From Pseudomonadota bacterium (GTDB taxonomy: Bacteria > Pseudomonadota > Gammaproteobacteria > Steroidobacterales > Steroidobacteraceae), in contig JAJZMI010000022.1 of NCBI GenBank assembly GCA_021798335.1, positions 1 through 33,713 on the forward strand: a stretch of 33,713 bases of DNA, given 5' to 3'. Under the pieces are notes generated by a model, which ran no database searches, had not been told where the DNA came from, and was given only the letters and a program-made list of their open reading frames with translations. This document shows positions 15,331 through 23,182 of this stretch, piece after piece. The position numbers and the translations under genes are program-made. How positions within the stretch are numbered: the first letter of the stretch is position 1; every line of letters begins with the position of its first letter.

Positions 15331-16395
15331 ATGAGCGCAATCGTCATCTACGATCCGGTGTGTGCGCGGCCGTACGACGGCGACACGCCGCACCGCGAGG
15401 CGATGGGCGGTACCGAGGCGACCGTGGTGCGCATCGCCGCGGGGCTCGGGGCGTGCGTCGTGCAGCACAATCGCACCGAGTCGAGCGGTTCTTATCGGCC
15501 GCCCGAGCGCGACCCGACCGTCGGCTGCGTGATCGTCAACCGCGATTCGCGCGCGCTCGAGTCCGTGCGCCACCTGTACCCAAACGCGCGAGTGTTTCTC
15601 TGGCTGCACGACCGGATGCGGCCGGGATCGCGGCGGGCCCGCTGGCTCGCCTCGACCCGCGAGCTGCTGCGCTCGCTCGATGTCCGCCTCATCTGTGTTT
15701 CCGACACGCAGCGCGCCGCGGTCGAGGCGACCCTGCGCTGGATGGGTGTGGAGGGGGGGCTGCACGCCCGCACGATATACAACCCGATCGACGAGACGTT
15801 GCAGCCGGATGGCTCGCCGATCGATGAGCGCAAGCTCGTGTTCCTCTCCTCGCCCAACAAAGGGCTGAAGTTCACGCTCGATGCGTTTCGCGCGCTGCGC
15901 CGCCGGATGCCGGACCTCGAGCTGCTGGTGGGCAATCCGGGCTACAAGACGCGCGATTGGGCGCCCATCGAGGGGGTGCGCGATCTCGGGCCGCTGCCGC
16001 AAGCGCGCATGCATGCGCAGGTGCGCACGGCGCTGTGCACCTTCTGTCCGAATTTCGTGGTGCCGGAGACCTTCGGGCTGGTCTTCGCCGAATCCAACGC
16101 GCTCGGCACCCCGGTGCTGACCTGCGACTGCGGCGCGGCGCGCGAGATCATCGGCGATGCGCGCCAGGTCGTTGCGGTCAGCGGCGCGCAGCGGCTCTAT
16201 GAGGGGCTGCTCGGGGGCTGCGCGCCGCGCTGGCGCGCGTTGCCCGCGCAGGTGGCGGCAATGCTGGGTCTGTTCGATGCCTACGCGCAGCGCATCGGCG
16301 CTTGGCGGGCCGGCGAGCGGCCGGTGACGGCGCCGGATCCGCGCTTTCGCCTGTCGGCCGTGCTCGAGCGCTGGCGCGCGGAGCTCGCGCTCTGA
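15331..16395 (+). CDS. GT4-type glycosyltransferase
   Basis: A 354-residue GT-B fold glycosyltransferase of family GT4. The N-terminal domain begins MSAIVIYDPV and has the early acceptor-side motif EAMGGTEATVVRIAAGL (23-39). The linker reads TIYNPID (148-154). The nucleotide-sugar domain contains SSPNKGL (173-179) and the E-x7-E catalytic motif ETFGLVFAE (E246, E254). It is cytosolic, transferring a sugar to a surface-glycan precursor; donor and acceptor unknown. The ATG at 15331 is preferred, though a GTG 15 bases upstream (15316) is possible; neither has a strong Shine-Dalgarno, consistent with translational coupling to the methyltransferase that ends at 15311. Confidence 0.87.
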   Translation: MSAIVIYDPVCARPYDGDTPHREAMGGTEATVVRIAAGLGACVVQHNRTESSGSYRPPERDPTVGCVIVNRDSRALESVRHLYPNARVFLWLHDRMRPGSRRARWLASTRELLRSLDVRLICVSDTQRAAVEATLRWMGVEGGLHARTIYNPIDETLQPDGSPIDERKLVFLSSPNKGLKFTLDAFRALRRRMPDLELLVGNPGYKTRDWAPIEGVRDLGPLPQARMHAQVRTALCTFCPNFVVPETFGLVFAESNALGTPVLTCDCGAAREIIGDARQVVAVSGAQRLYEGLLGGCAPRWRALPAQVAAMLGLFDAYAQRIGAWRAGERPVTAPDPRFRLSAVLERWRAELAL

Positions 16396-16486
16396 GCGCG
16401 CGGCTCGCGAGGCCGCCTTGCTCCAAGCCGCGGGCGTGGGCCACAATGCCGGCTCCCGTGCAGAGGCGCCTGCCGTACTCCAGCCG

Positions 16487-17578
16487 ATGACCGACGTGAC
16501 GTTGTCCGCCGCAGCGCGCGCGCCGCTCAGTCCCTTCGTGTTCCGGTTCGGCCGGATCGGCGACATGGTGATGTTGACGGCCGTGCTGCGGGCGCTACAT
16601 TGCCGTTTCGGCGCTCCCTGTCATGTCGTTGGAATGGATGCGTGGATACACGACATGTACGCGGGACATGCGGACGTGGCGGCGTGCTGGCACGTTCCAC
16701 GCAAGGCGCCCTTGTTGTTCGGTCTCGCCTGGCCGGCGGTGCTGCGGGCGTTGCGCCGCAGCGCGCCGGGACCGGTGTACGTGTTCGAGCACCATCGCCG
16801 GCAGGTGCCGCGGATCAGGCGCCTGTTGGCCCTCGGCGGAATCGATCCGCGGCGGTGCCTGTTCATCGACGAGGAGCCCGGCACCGAGCGGCTGTGGCTC
16901 GAGTGCCTGTTGGAGTTCGCCGCGCGCACCCCGGAGTCGATACGGGCGGCCGATTATCCCGAGCCCGCGGCGCCGGGCCTCTGGCGCCCGCGCCTGCACG
17001 TGGCGCAGACCGAGCGCCGCGCGGCCTGCGATTGGCTTGCTCGTTGCGGCTGGCACGGCGAGCCGCTCGTGCTGGTGCAACCGGGCAACCATCGCACCAT
17101 GGGCCGGCGGCGCATGCGCTACTGGGCCAGTCGGGACGACAAAGTCTGGCCGCTCGAGCACTGGATCGAGCTGTTGCGCGCAATGCGAGCCGCCATGCCC
17201 GAGGCGCTGATCGTGCTGCGCGGCGCGCCGGCCGAGTCGAGCATGCTCGAGCACATCCGGGCGGCGGCGCGCGTGTCCCGGGTGGCGGCGGCCCCGTGCG
17301 GGTTGCGGCGGCTGTTCGCCCTGTGTGAGCTGGCCCACAGCATGGTCTCGATCGATACCGGGCCGGCGCATGCCGCCGCGGCGCTCGGCACGCCGCTCGT
17401 GGTGCTCTACGGGATCCAGTCGGCCCGGGTCTGGCTGCCGCGCAGCGGCACAGACTCCCCGGTGCTTGCGCTCGAGGCCGAGCGTGTCGAGCGGATCGGC
17501 CCGCAGGCCGTGCTGGATGCCTGGCGCTCGCTGCCGGGCGAGCGCGCGCCGGGCACGTTGCAAGCGAGGTCCGCGTGA
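16487..17578 (+). CDS. GT9 (heptosyltransferase-like) glycosyltransferase, copy 1
   Basis: A 363-residue GT-B protein of the ADP-heptose:LPS heptosyltransferase family (GT9). Features are the N-terminal FRFGRIGDMVMLTAVLRAL (19-37), a VLVQPGN strand opening the second domain (195-201) and the nucleotide-sugar motif SIDTGPAHAAAALG (288-301; D290, H295). Members add heptose or related sugars to LPS core or other surface glycans at the inner face of the inner membrane. The start is the ATG at 16487; the frame extends to 16418, but the added residues lack family similarity. Its stop overlaps the start of copy 2 by 4 bases (GTGA). It is clearly related to copy 2 along its whole length, implying tandem duplication. 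Donor sugar cannot be told. Confidence 0.88.
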   Translation: MTDVTLSAAARAPLSPFVFRFGRIGDMVMLTAVLRALHCRFGAPCHVVGMDAWIHDMYAGHADVAACWHVPRKAPLLFGLAWPAVLRALRRSAPGPVYVFEHHRRQVPRIRRLLALGGIDPRRCLFIDEEPGTERLWLECLLEFAARTPESIRAADYPEPAAPGLWRPRLHVAQTERRAACDWLARCGWHGEPLVLVQPGNHRTMGRRRMRYWASRDDKVWPLEHWIELLRAMRAAMPEALIVLRGAPAESSMLEHIRAAARVSRVAAAPCGLRRLFALCELAHSMVSIDTGPAHAAAALGTPLVVLYGIQSARVWLPRSGTDSPVLALEAERVERIGPQAVLDAWRSLPGERAPGTLQARSA

Positions 17579-18630
17579 GCACTCCCGCGCGAGCGCTGCA
17601 GCCGGTGGTGATTCTGTTCGGCCGGGTGGGCGACATGATCATGCTGACCTCGGCGTTGCGCCTGCTGCACGAGCGCTTCGGGCGGCCGTGCCAGGTGGTT
17701 GGCGCGGGGCCCTGGAATCGCGAACTCTACCGGGGGAGTCCCGATGTGGAGCGCTGCTGGACGCTGCCGCGGCATCTGCCCTTGCCGGTGACCGGAGCGT
17801 GGTTGGCGGTGCTCGGCGTGCTGCGGCGCAGTGCGCCAGGTCCGGTATACGTTGCCGAGACGATGCCGCGGCAAGCCGCGCGCATCCGCCGCCTGCTGCG
17901 GTTTGGCGGCATCGACGCCCGGCGCTGCGAGTTCCTCGAGGGAGGCCCCGCCGACGGTGAGCACTACATCGATGCGCTGTTGCGGCTCGCCGTACGGACA
18001 CCACCGATGCTGGCGGCGGCGGACTATCCATTGCCGGGCCCGGCCGGGGCGCCGCGGCTGTTCACGCTCGAAGCGGAGCGCTCACAGCGGGATGCTCTGC
18101 TGCGCGAGCGCGGCTGGAACGGCCGGCCGCTCGTGCTGATCCAGCCGGGCACGGCGCGCACCCTCAGCGCCCGCAGCCGCAGGCGATGGCGGCGGGACAA
18201 CGACCGCTCCTGGCCCGTCGGACGCTGGCGCGAGCTGTTGCATGCGGTGCGCGCGCGCCAGCCGCAGGCGGTGCTCATCCTGCGCGGTGCGGTGAGCGAG
18301 CTGCCGCTGCTGCGCCAGATGCACGCCGCCATCGGCCTGGCGGGCCTGGAAGTCCTCGGGCTCGGCCTGCGGGCCAGCTTCGCGCTGATGGAGGTGGCCG
18401 AGAGCATGATCACCATGGATACGGGCATGGCGCACGCCGCCGCGGCCTGCGGCCTGCCGGTGGCCGTGATCATGGGGGCGATGCCCCAGTGGCGCGTACT
18501 GCCGCGCGCCGCGGCGCAGTCCAGGGTGATCGGCATCGGCGGACCGCCGGCCACGACCCGAGCCGACCAGATCCCGGCCGAGGCGGTGTTTGCGGCCTGG
18601 TGTGCGCTGCCGGCCCGCCACCCCGTCTGA
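17575..18630 (+). CDS. GT9 (heptosyltransferase-like) glycosyltransferase, copy 2
   Basis: A 351-residue paralogue of the preceding gene. Shared signatures are FGRVGDMIMLTSALRLLHER (15-34), LRRSAPGPVYVAE (83-95) against LRRSAPGPVYVFE in copy 1, RIRRLLRFGGIDARRC (103-118) against RIRRLLALGGIDPRRC, and TMDTGMAHAAAACG (280-293; D282, H287). The GTG start at 17575 overlaps the stop of copy 1 (GTGA), so the two are translationally coupled. Divergence is greatest in the middle and the acceptor-facing parts, suggesting different acceptor or donor specificity. It is the last gene of the plus-strand cluster and converges on the Wzi-family gene with 16 bases between stops. Confidence 0.88.
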   Translation: MSTPARALQPVVILFGRVGDMIMLTSALRLLHERFGRPCQVVGAGPWNRELYRGSPDVERCWTLPRHLPLPVTGAWLAVLGVLRRSAPGPVYVAETMPRQAARIRRLLRFGGIDARRCEFLEGGPADGEHYIDALLRLAVRTPPMLAAADYPLPGPAGAPRLFTLEAERSQRDALLRERGWNGRPLVLIQPGTARTLSARSRRRWRRDNDRSWPVGRWRELLHAVRARQPQAVLILRGAVSELPLLRQMHAAIGLAGLEVLGLGLRASFALMEVAESMITMDTGMAHAAAACGLPVAVIMGAMPQWRVLPRAAAQSRVIGIGGPPATTRADQIPAEAVFAAWCALPARHPV

Positions 18631-18649
18631 GCCGGCGGGGGACGGCTCA
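18628..18649. terminator. Bidirectional hairpin between GT9 copy 2 and the Wzi gene
   Basis: TGAGCCG (18628-18634) and CGGCTCA (18643-18649) form a perfect 7-bp stem with an 8-base loop. Each arm contains the stop codon of one of the two convergent genes. No T tract on either strand. Confidence 0.45.
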
Positions 18650-20656
18650 GAAGTCGTGCGATAGATACAGCGACCAGCTGTCGATGGTGTAGTACGTGGC
18701 CAGGCGATAACGCTCGGTACGCAGATCACCCAGACGCTGGGCCGAAACCACGCTGCGGAAATCGAGTCCGACGTTCCAGCCGCGATACGCGTGCAGCCAC
18801 TCCAGGCCGGTGCCGAGGTACAGGCCGTAGGCCGGAGTGGGACCGGAGTAGCGCGCCGCCCCGACGAAGGCATGAATGGCGATCGGCCAGTCGAAACGAT
18901 AGCGATAATCGACCATCCGCAGCCCGAGCAGCAGCCGGCCGCTGTAGGCGTCCAGATCGAGCCCGACGCCGATGTCCTGATGCGCCGAGATGCGCCGCCG
19001 CGCGCCGAGGGTCAAGGCGGGGCTGCCCGCCCAAGGCCTGTAGAAGCGGATGGTGGCCGCGCCGTTGGGCCTGTACACCAGCACGTCGTAGTAGTTGACG
19101 CCCACGTTGACGAACAGATCGTCGCCCTTGGGGCGTTTGCCGCTGAAGGCGGACACCGGATCGTAGTGCCTGAACAGCGCCTCCCCGTCGCGCAGGAAGC
19201 CCTCGACCGCGATGTAGTGGTGCCCGAAGACATCCTGGCCGCCGCCGATCTCGGCGCCGACCGCGTAGCCGTTCCAGGGGAAGGAGTAGCTGAGCGCCCC
19301 CATGTACTCGGTCTTGTAGGGGTAGGAGGCGTACACGCTCTGCGCCTCGTTGGCCAGCTCGCGCAGCCGCAGCTGCAGGTAGCCGCCGAACGGCGGCGTC
19401 CAGCCGATGCGCAGCATGTTGCTCTGGCCGCCGACCTGGTCGGCGAACGTGGTGGCGGTGGCGGGCACGCGCTGGTCGCCGAACCAGTTGCCGATGCTCT
19501 GATAGTCGTTGGTGATCCCGTATTGATAGCCGGTCTGCACGCTGGTCGCGCCGTGCACGTACCAGGTGGGCGACCACGAGTCGAACTCGTACGTCAGGTC
19601 GAAGGGCCCGAGGCGCGCGAAGTCGATGCCGGCGGAGATGTCGGGCTTGCCGAACAGGTAGCTTCTGCCCATCGAGGTGTCGTTGGCGGCGTACTCGAAG
19701 TACACCGAGAACGGCTCGGGGCCGGGAAAGATGAAGTCGCTGGTGACGGATGCCTCCTGCTTGGCGACCACGTGCGTGCCGGCGTTGAAGCCGGTGCTCT
19801 GCGCCTTGGCGGGATTGATGAACGCCTGCATGATGTTGGTCAGCGATTCGCCGCCGGCCGCGCCGCCGCCCCAGATCATCACCCGCTGCACGCCGAGCGA
19901 CCAGCCGCTCACCGGCTGGATGCCGACCATGATGCCGCCCATCTTGGGATAGCCGTGCGTGAACGTGCCGTTGGTCAGCTCGATGTGCCGCTGCTCGGAC
20001 ATGCGCGCGACGAACACCTGGTACTGCAGGCCGAGCCGCGTCAGCGGCAGGGTGTTCGACAGCGTGATCGACGGCATGGTCGGCGCTTCGGTGCTGATCA
20101 GCATCGAGCTGTCGGTCAGCGGCGACCACCAATGGTCGCGCCAGCCGATATCGAGCTGCGCCCAGTCGAAGCCGAGACTGAGCATCGTGCCGGTCGGGGT
20201 GAAGCGGCCCTGGTAACCCACCCCGCCGACGTTGAGCAGCATGTAGGGGTTGGGTTGGATGTAGGCCGCGCCCGAGACCTGATAGGGGCTCTGGGCCCGC
20301 CGCCCGTGCTGGTTCGGCAGCGTGATGTTGGATTTTCCGCCGGTCGCGGCCAGCGTCACGCTGGTGAACTCGACGCCGGTGCCCTGCATGTAGCGGCGCA
20401 GATACTTGCGCACCCGCTCGCACAGCGGCCGGTCGACGCGGCACGCCTTGGGCAGTGCCCGCAGCACCAGCGCCGCCGGAATCGGTCGCACCAACACCGG
20501 CTGGTCGCCGAGGATCAGCACCCGGTCGATCGCGTTCTGGACGGCGGGGTCCAGGTTCAGAGGCAGGTAGGGCGAGACGCCGCTCGCCAATGCGCTGCCG
20601 TACAGCAACATGACGCCCAGCAGCGACAGCCCCCACATCAACGGTCGGCGGATCAT
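18647..20656 (-). CDS. Wzi-family capsule-assembly outer membrane protein
   Basis: A 669-residue secreted beta-barrel protein. Residues 1-25 are a signal peptide (MIRRPLMWG, hydrophobic run, SALASG). The mature part matches Caps_assemb_Wzi: an early conserved helical region (LPLNLDPAVQNAIDRVLILG, RPIPAALVLRALP), the GFDWAQLDIGWRDHWWSPL block (163-181), and many alternating aromatic strands ending in the C-terminal SLYLSHDF, a typical outer-membrane terminal Phe. In E. coli Wzi holds group 1 capsule at the cell surface. Here it converges on a glycan-synthesis cluster, which supports a role in surface polysaccharide, but no wza/wzb/wzc genes are present in the window. The ATG at 20656 directly follows ACGGA. 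Longer than E. coli Wzi (about 480 residues). Confidence 0.85.
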   Translation of the reverse strand: MIRRPLMWGLSLLGVMLLYGSALASGVSPYLPLNLDPAVQNAIDRVLILGDQPVLVRPIPAALVLRALPKACRVDRPLCERVRKYLRRYMQGTGVEFTSVTLAATGGKSNITLPNQHGRRAQSPYQVSGAAYIQPNPYMLLNVGGVGYQGRFTPTGTMLSLGFDWAQLDIGWRDHWWSPLTDSSMLISTEAPTMPSITLSNTLPLTRLGLQYQVFVARMSEQRHIELTNGTFTHGYPKMGGIMVGIQPVSGWSLGVQRVMIWGGGAAGGESLTNIMQAFINPAKAQSTGFNAGTHVVAKQEASVTSDFIFPGPEPFSVYFEYAANDTSMGRSYLFGKPDISAGIDFARLGPFDLTYEFDSWSPTWYVHGATSVQTGYQYGITNDYQSIGNWFGDQRVPATATTFADQVGGQSNMLRIGWTPPFGGYLQLRLRELANEAQSVYASYPYKTEYMGALSYSFPWNGYAVGAEIGGGQDVFGHHYIAVEGFLRDGEALFRHYDPVSAFSGKRPKGDDLFVNVGVNYYDVLVYRPNGAATIRFYRPWAGSPALTLGARRRISAHQDIGVGLDLDAYSGRLLLGLRMVDYRYRFDWPIAIHAFVGAARYSGPTPAYGLYLGTGLEWLHAYRGWNVGLDFRSVVSAQRLGDLRTERYRLATYYTIDSWSLYLSHDF

Positions 20657-20869
20657 TCCGTTCTCGCGCTTGTGCTTACTTCGTCCAGGCCGCGCAAAGT
20701 AACCAGCGCCGGGGGAAAGATCAATGGCTCCGAGGTCGCGTCCCGGCGCCCGGGTGCGCGGATCGGCGCGGGCGCGGCCATGCCCGGCGGCGAGGTGATG
20801 CGAGGAACGCTCGACGGTGGGCCGGTGTGCGCCCTGCGCGGGGTCTGGCCGGGCCGTGGGTCGCGCCGG

Positions 20870-21652
20870 TCAGGCGGCGCCGATCGAGCCGCGGCGCGCG
20901 CTGTCCTCGACCCACACCAGCTCGGTGGCGATAGAGCCGTCGGCGCGCAGCTCGAGCGTGCGGTACGCCGGCGGGAGCGAGTCGAGCCCGAACCGCTCGG
21001 TGCGCGGCCGGAATTGCACGCACGTCGATGGCGTGGCGAGCAGGCGAACGCCGTTGCGCAGCGCATCGAAGCTCTGGTGAACGTGACCCCAGAGGATGCC
21101 CCGAACGCCCGGGTGTCCGTCGATGACGGCGAAGAAGGCTTCGGGGTTGGCGAGCGCCACCTGATCGAGCCACCGGCTGCCGAGCGGCACCGGATGATGA
21201 TGCAAGCAGACCAATACGTGTCGCTCGCCGGCCTGCTCGAGCGCCGCGGCGAGCGCTGTCAGGCTCGCGGGGCTCAGTGCGCCGCCGGCTTGGCCGGCCT
21301 GTACGCTGTCGAGCAGCACGATGCGCCAGCGGCCGATATCGACGTGCCCGCCCATCACGAACGGGGGCTTGGCGAGCGCGCGGCGCATTGCTCGCGGATC
21401 GTCATGATTGCCCGGCAGACACAGCACCGGTATTCCGAGCGTTGCAAACAGGCGATGGAACTGGGTGTAACCGGCCGGATCGTCATGCACGACGTCGCCC
21501 GTGACCAGCAGCGCATCGGGCGGCCAATCCTCCCCGCGCGCCTGCGCGAGTGCGGCGGTGGCGGATGCGAGCGTGCGCACCCCGCGCAAACGGCCGGTTT
21601 CGGCGCCGAACAGGTGCAGATCGGTCAATTGAACGAGACGTACACTGCTCAC
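20870..21652 (-). CDS. cpdA: CpdA-like metallophosphoesterase (3',5'-cyclic nucleotide phosphodiesterase)
   Basis: A 260-residue calcineurin-like phosphoesterase. All metal-binding motifs are in order: DLH (11-13), GDVVHD (52-57), GNHDD (81-85), HHHP (151-154) and GHVH (189-192). The spacing and the start QLTDLHLF match CpdA/class III cyclic nucleotide phosphodiesterases, which hydrolyse cAMP in the cytosol. The start is a GTG at 21652. An exact AGGAGG (minus strand, 21677-21672) lies 19 bases upstream, too far for normal initiation, with no better in-frame start between. That may indicate a different initiation mode or a miscalled start. The last 12 residues are low-complexity. It is monocistronic and divergent from the gap operon across a 516-base gap. 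Activity on cAMP is family inference. Confidence 0.85.
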   Translation of the reverse strand: MSSVRLVQLTDLHLFGAETGRLRGVRTLASATAALAQARGEDWPPDALLVTGDVVHDDPAGYTQFHRLFATLGIPVLCLPGNHDDPRAMRRALAKPPFVMGGHVDIGRWRIVLLDSVQAGQAGGALSPASLTALAAALEQAGERHVLVCLHHHPVPLGSRWLDQVALANPEAFFAVIDGHPGVRGILWGHVHQSFDALRNGVRLLATPSTCVQFRPRTERFGLDSLPPAYRTLELRADGSIATELVWVEDSARRGSIGAA

Positions 21653-21743
21653 CTGGGAAAGCGTAGCAGAACCTCCTTAACCCGCAGTGAACTGGGTCGC
21701 GAGGTGAAGCGCCGGCGCGCCCGGCGGCGGCGCGCCCGCCGTC

Positions 21744-21772
21744 AATATGCAAGAGGCGGCCGAAATATGCAA
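21744..21772. repeat. AATATGCAA direct repeat, 20-bp period
   Basis: Two identical 9-bp AT-rich copies (21744-21752, 21764-21772) lie in very GC-rich surroundings, exactly 20 bp apart, two helical turns. They sit 92 bp upstream of cpdA and 397 bp upstream of gap. This looks like paired sites for a DNA-binding protein; identity unknown. Confidence 0.4.
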
Positions 21773-21865
21773 AGCATCCGGGCCGGCGGTCGGCCTCGGG
21801 CGCGATCCCGCTCAGCGGCGCCTCGGCGCGGCTGAGGATGCGGCGATTGAGCATTGTGGGCCGCT

Positions 21866-21890
21866 GGGGGACAATGCCCCCCCTTTTTTT
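21866..21890 (+). terminator. Rho-independent terminator upstream of gap
   Basis: GGGGG (21866-21870), a 6-7-base loop, then C7 (21877-21883) followed by T7 (21884-21890). It is the only classical stem-plus-T-tract terminator found in the window. It is read on the plus strand, where no protein gene precedes it (cpdA is on minus), so it must end a small RNA or attenuate a leader transcript running towards gap. The competing stem GCATTGT / ACAATGC (21851-21857 with 21871-21877) shares its bases. Confidence 0.6.
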
Positions 21891-22090
21891 GTGTCGGGCG
21901 GCTGCGGCGCGCCCCGCGTGCGGCGGGTGTCGGCGCCGAGGTGTTCGAGGCGCAGGATGAGGCCTGCCGGGAATGCGTGCGGCCGCGCGCGGGACGCCGC
22001 CCAGTGGCGGTGCAGGCCGGCGCTACGCTATCGTGGCGGCGCGATGTCGGCGCCGCCGGCCAGGCGCCGGCGCGATGGCACGGTTTTGAT

Positions 22091-22124
22091 TCACCGCCGG
22101 GCGCATCGGGCGCGGGGGCGGTGA
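22091..22124. repeat. Inverted repeat upstream of gap
   Basis: TCACCGCC (22091-22098) and GGCGGTGA (22117-22124) form an 8-bp perfect inverted repeat with an 18-base spacer, 45 bases before the gap start codon. Could be an operator or a leader hairpin. Confidence 0.35.
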
Positions 22125-22168
22125 TTTGCTCGATACGGTCAATTGAAAATCGCTAAGGGGATCGGCTC

Positions 22169-23182
22169 ATGGCAATCAAAGTGGGAATCAACGGCTACGG
22201 TCGCATCGGCCGCAACGTGCTGCGTGCCGTGTACGAGGGCAAGCGCACCGGCGAGGTGCAGATCGTCGCGGTAAATGATCTGGGCGATGCCAAGATCAAT
22301 GCGCACCTGACGCAGCACGACTCGGTGCACGGGCGCTTCCCCGGTGAGGTGAAGGTGGACGGGGATTCGCTGGTGGTCAACGGCGATCGGATCCGCGTGC
22401 TCGCCGAGCGCGATCCGGCCAAGCTCCCCTGGGGCAGCCTCGGGGTGGATTACGTGTTCGAGTGCACGGGATTGTTCACGAGCAAGGCCAAGGCCGCGGC
22501 GCACCTAGCCGGCGGCGCCAAGCGGGTCGTGATCTCCGCCCCCGGCGGCGATGATGTCGATGCGACCGTGGTGTACGGTGTCAATCACGGCGTGCTCTCG
22601 AGCAAGCACACCGTGATCTCCAACGCCTCGTGCACGACCAACTGCCTGGCGCCGGTCGCGAAAGTGCTCAACGACGCGGTCGGCATCAGCGCCGGCATCA
22701 TGACCACGATACATTCCTATACCAACGACCAGGTGCTCACCGACGTCTATCACAAGGACCTGCGCCGGGCGCGCTCGGCCACCCAGTCGCAGATCCCGAC
22801 CAAGACCGGCGCGGCGGCGGCCGTCGGGCTGGTGCTGCCGGAGCTGAAGGGACTGCTGGACGGATTCGCGGTGCGCGTGCCGACCATCAACGTCTCGCTC
22901 GTGGATCTGACGTTCACGGCCAAGCGCGCCACCACCGTCGAAGAGATCAATACCGCGGTGCGTGATGCCGCCGTCAGCGGCCTGAACGGGGTGCTGGCCT
23001 ACAACACCGCGCCGCTGGTGTCGATCGACTTCAACCACGACGCGCATTCCTCCATCTTCGATGCAACCCTCACCAAGGTGATCGCCGGCACGCTGGTCAA
23101 GGTGTGTGCGTGGTACGACAACGAGTGGGGATTCTCCAACCGGATGATCGACACCGCGCTCGCCTGGTCGAAGGCATCATGA
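22169..23182 (+). CDS. gap: Glyceraldehyde-3-phosphate dehydrogenase, type I
   Basis: Oxidises glyceraldehyde 3-phosphate to 1,3-bisphosphoglycerate with NAD+. The 337-residue enzyme has the Rossmann motif [10 protein letters not shown] (6-15), D37 after the second strand (NAD preference), the active-site SNASCTTNC (151-159; C155) and the paired H182 in TTIHSYTND. The long insert-free core and the [20 protein letters not shown] stretch resemble, from memory, the GAPDH form common in beta- and some gammaproteobacteria. The ATG at 22169 is preceded by AAGGGGAT. Its stop overlaps the pgk start (ATGA), so gap-pgk-pyk is a tight operon; there is no tkt upstream and no fba downstream. The 5' region carries the structured elements listed separately. 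Confidence 0.97.
   Translation: MAIKVGINGYGRIGRNVLRAVYEGKRTGEVQIVAVNDLGDAKINAHLTQHDSVHGRFPGEVKVDGDSLVVNGDRIRVLAERDPAKLPWGSLGVDYVFECTGLFTSKAKAAAHLAGGAKRVVISAPGGDDVDATVVYGVNHGVLSSKHTVISNASCTTNCLAPVAKVLNDAVGISAGIMTTIHSYTNDQVLTDVYHKDLRRARSATQSQIPTKTGAAAAVGLVLPELKGLLDGFAVRVPTINVSLVDLTFTAKRATTVEEINTAVRDAAVSGLNGVLAYNTAPLVSIDFNHDAHSSIFDATLTKVIAGTLVKVCAWYDNEWGFSNRMIDTALAWSKAS

Larger units (their letters stand above)
21653..22168. other. Long structured intergenic region cpdA / gap
   Basis: 516 bases between the divergent cpdA and gap starts, long for this window. It contains a 9-bp direct repeat AATATGCAA (21744-21752 and 21764-21772), a strong terminator-like hairpin with seven Ts (21866-21890), an overlapping alternative hairpin (21851-21877), and an 8-bp inverted repeat close to gap (22091-22124). 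A plus-strand open frame 21747-22124 exists, but its residue composition is Arg/Ala/Pro noise. It may hold a small RNA gene or a long regulated leader of gap; neither can be decided from sequence alone. Confidence 0.5.

Noticed and set aside
16688-16703. TGGCACG-N4-ACGCA with correct GG-N10-GC spacing
   Set aside because: It lies inside the coding region of GT9 copy 1, far from any start codon, and the -12 element is poor; probably chance.
18791-21835. A 1014-codon plus-strand open frame across the Wzi and cpdA genes
   Set aside because: It is antisense to two clear genes, its product is Arg/Ala/Gly/His noise without any domain, and such frames are expected opposite GC-rich codons.
22076-22090. 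TGGCACGGTTTTGAT, sigma-54-like sequence upstream of gap
   Set aside because: The -24 half is good, but ten bases after GG the sequence is AT rather than the required GC, so it does not fit the -24/-12 spacing.
21747-22124. Plus-strand open frame of 125 codons in the cpdA-gap region
   Set aside because: Runs through the terminator structure, with composition of random GC-rich sequence and no Shine-Dalgarno.
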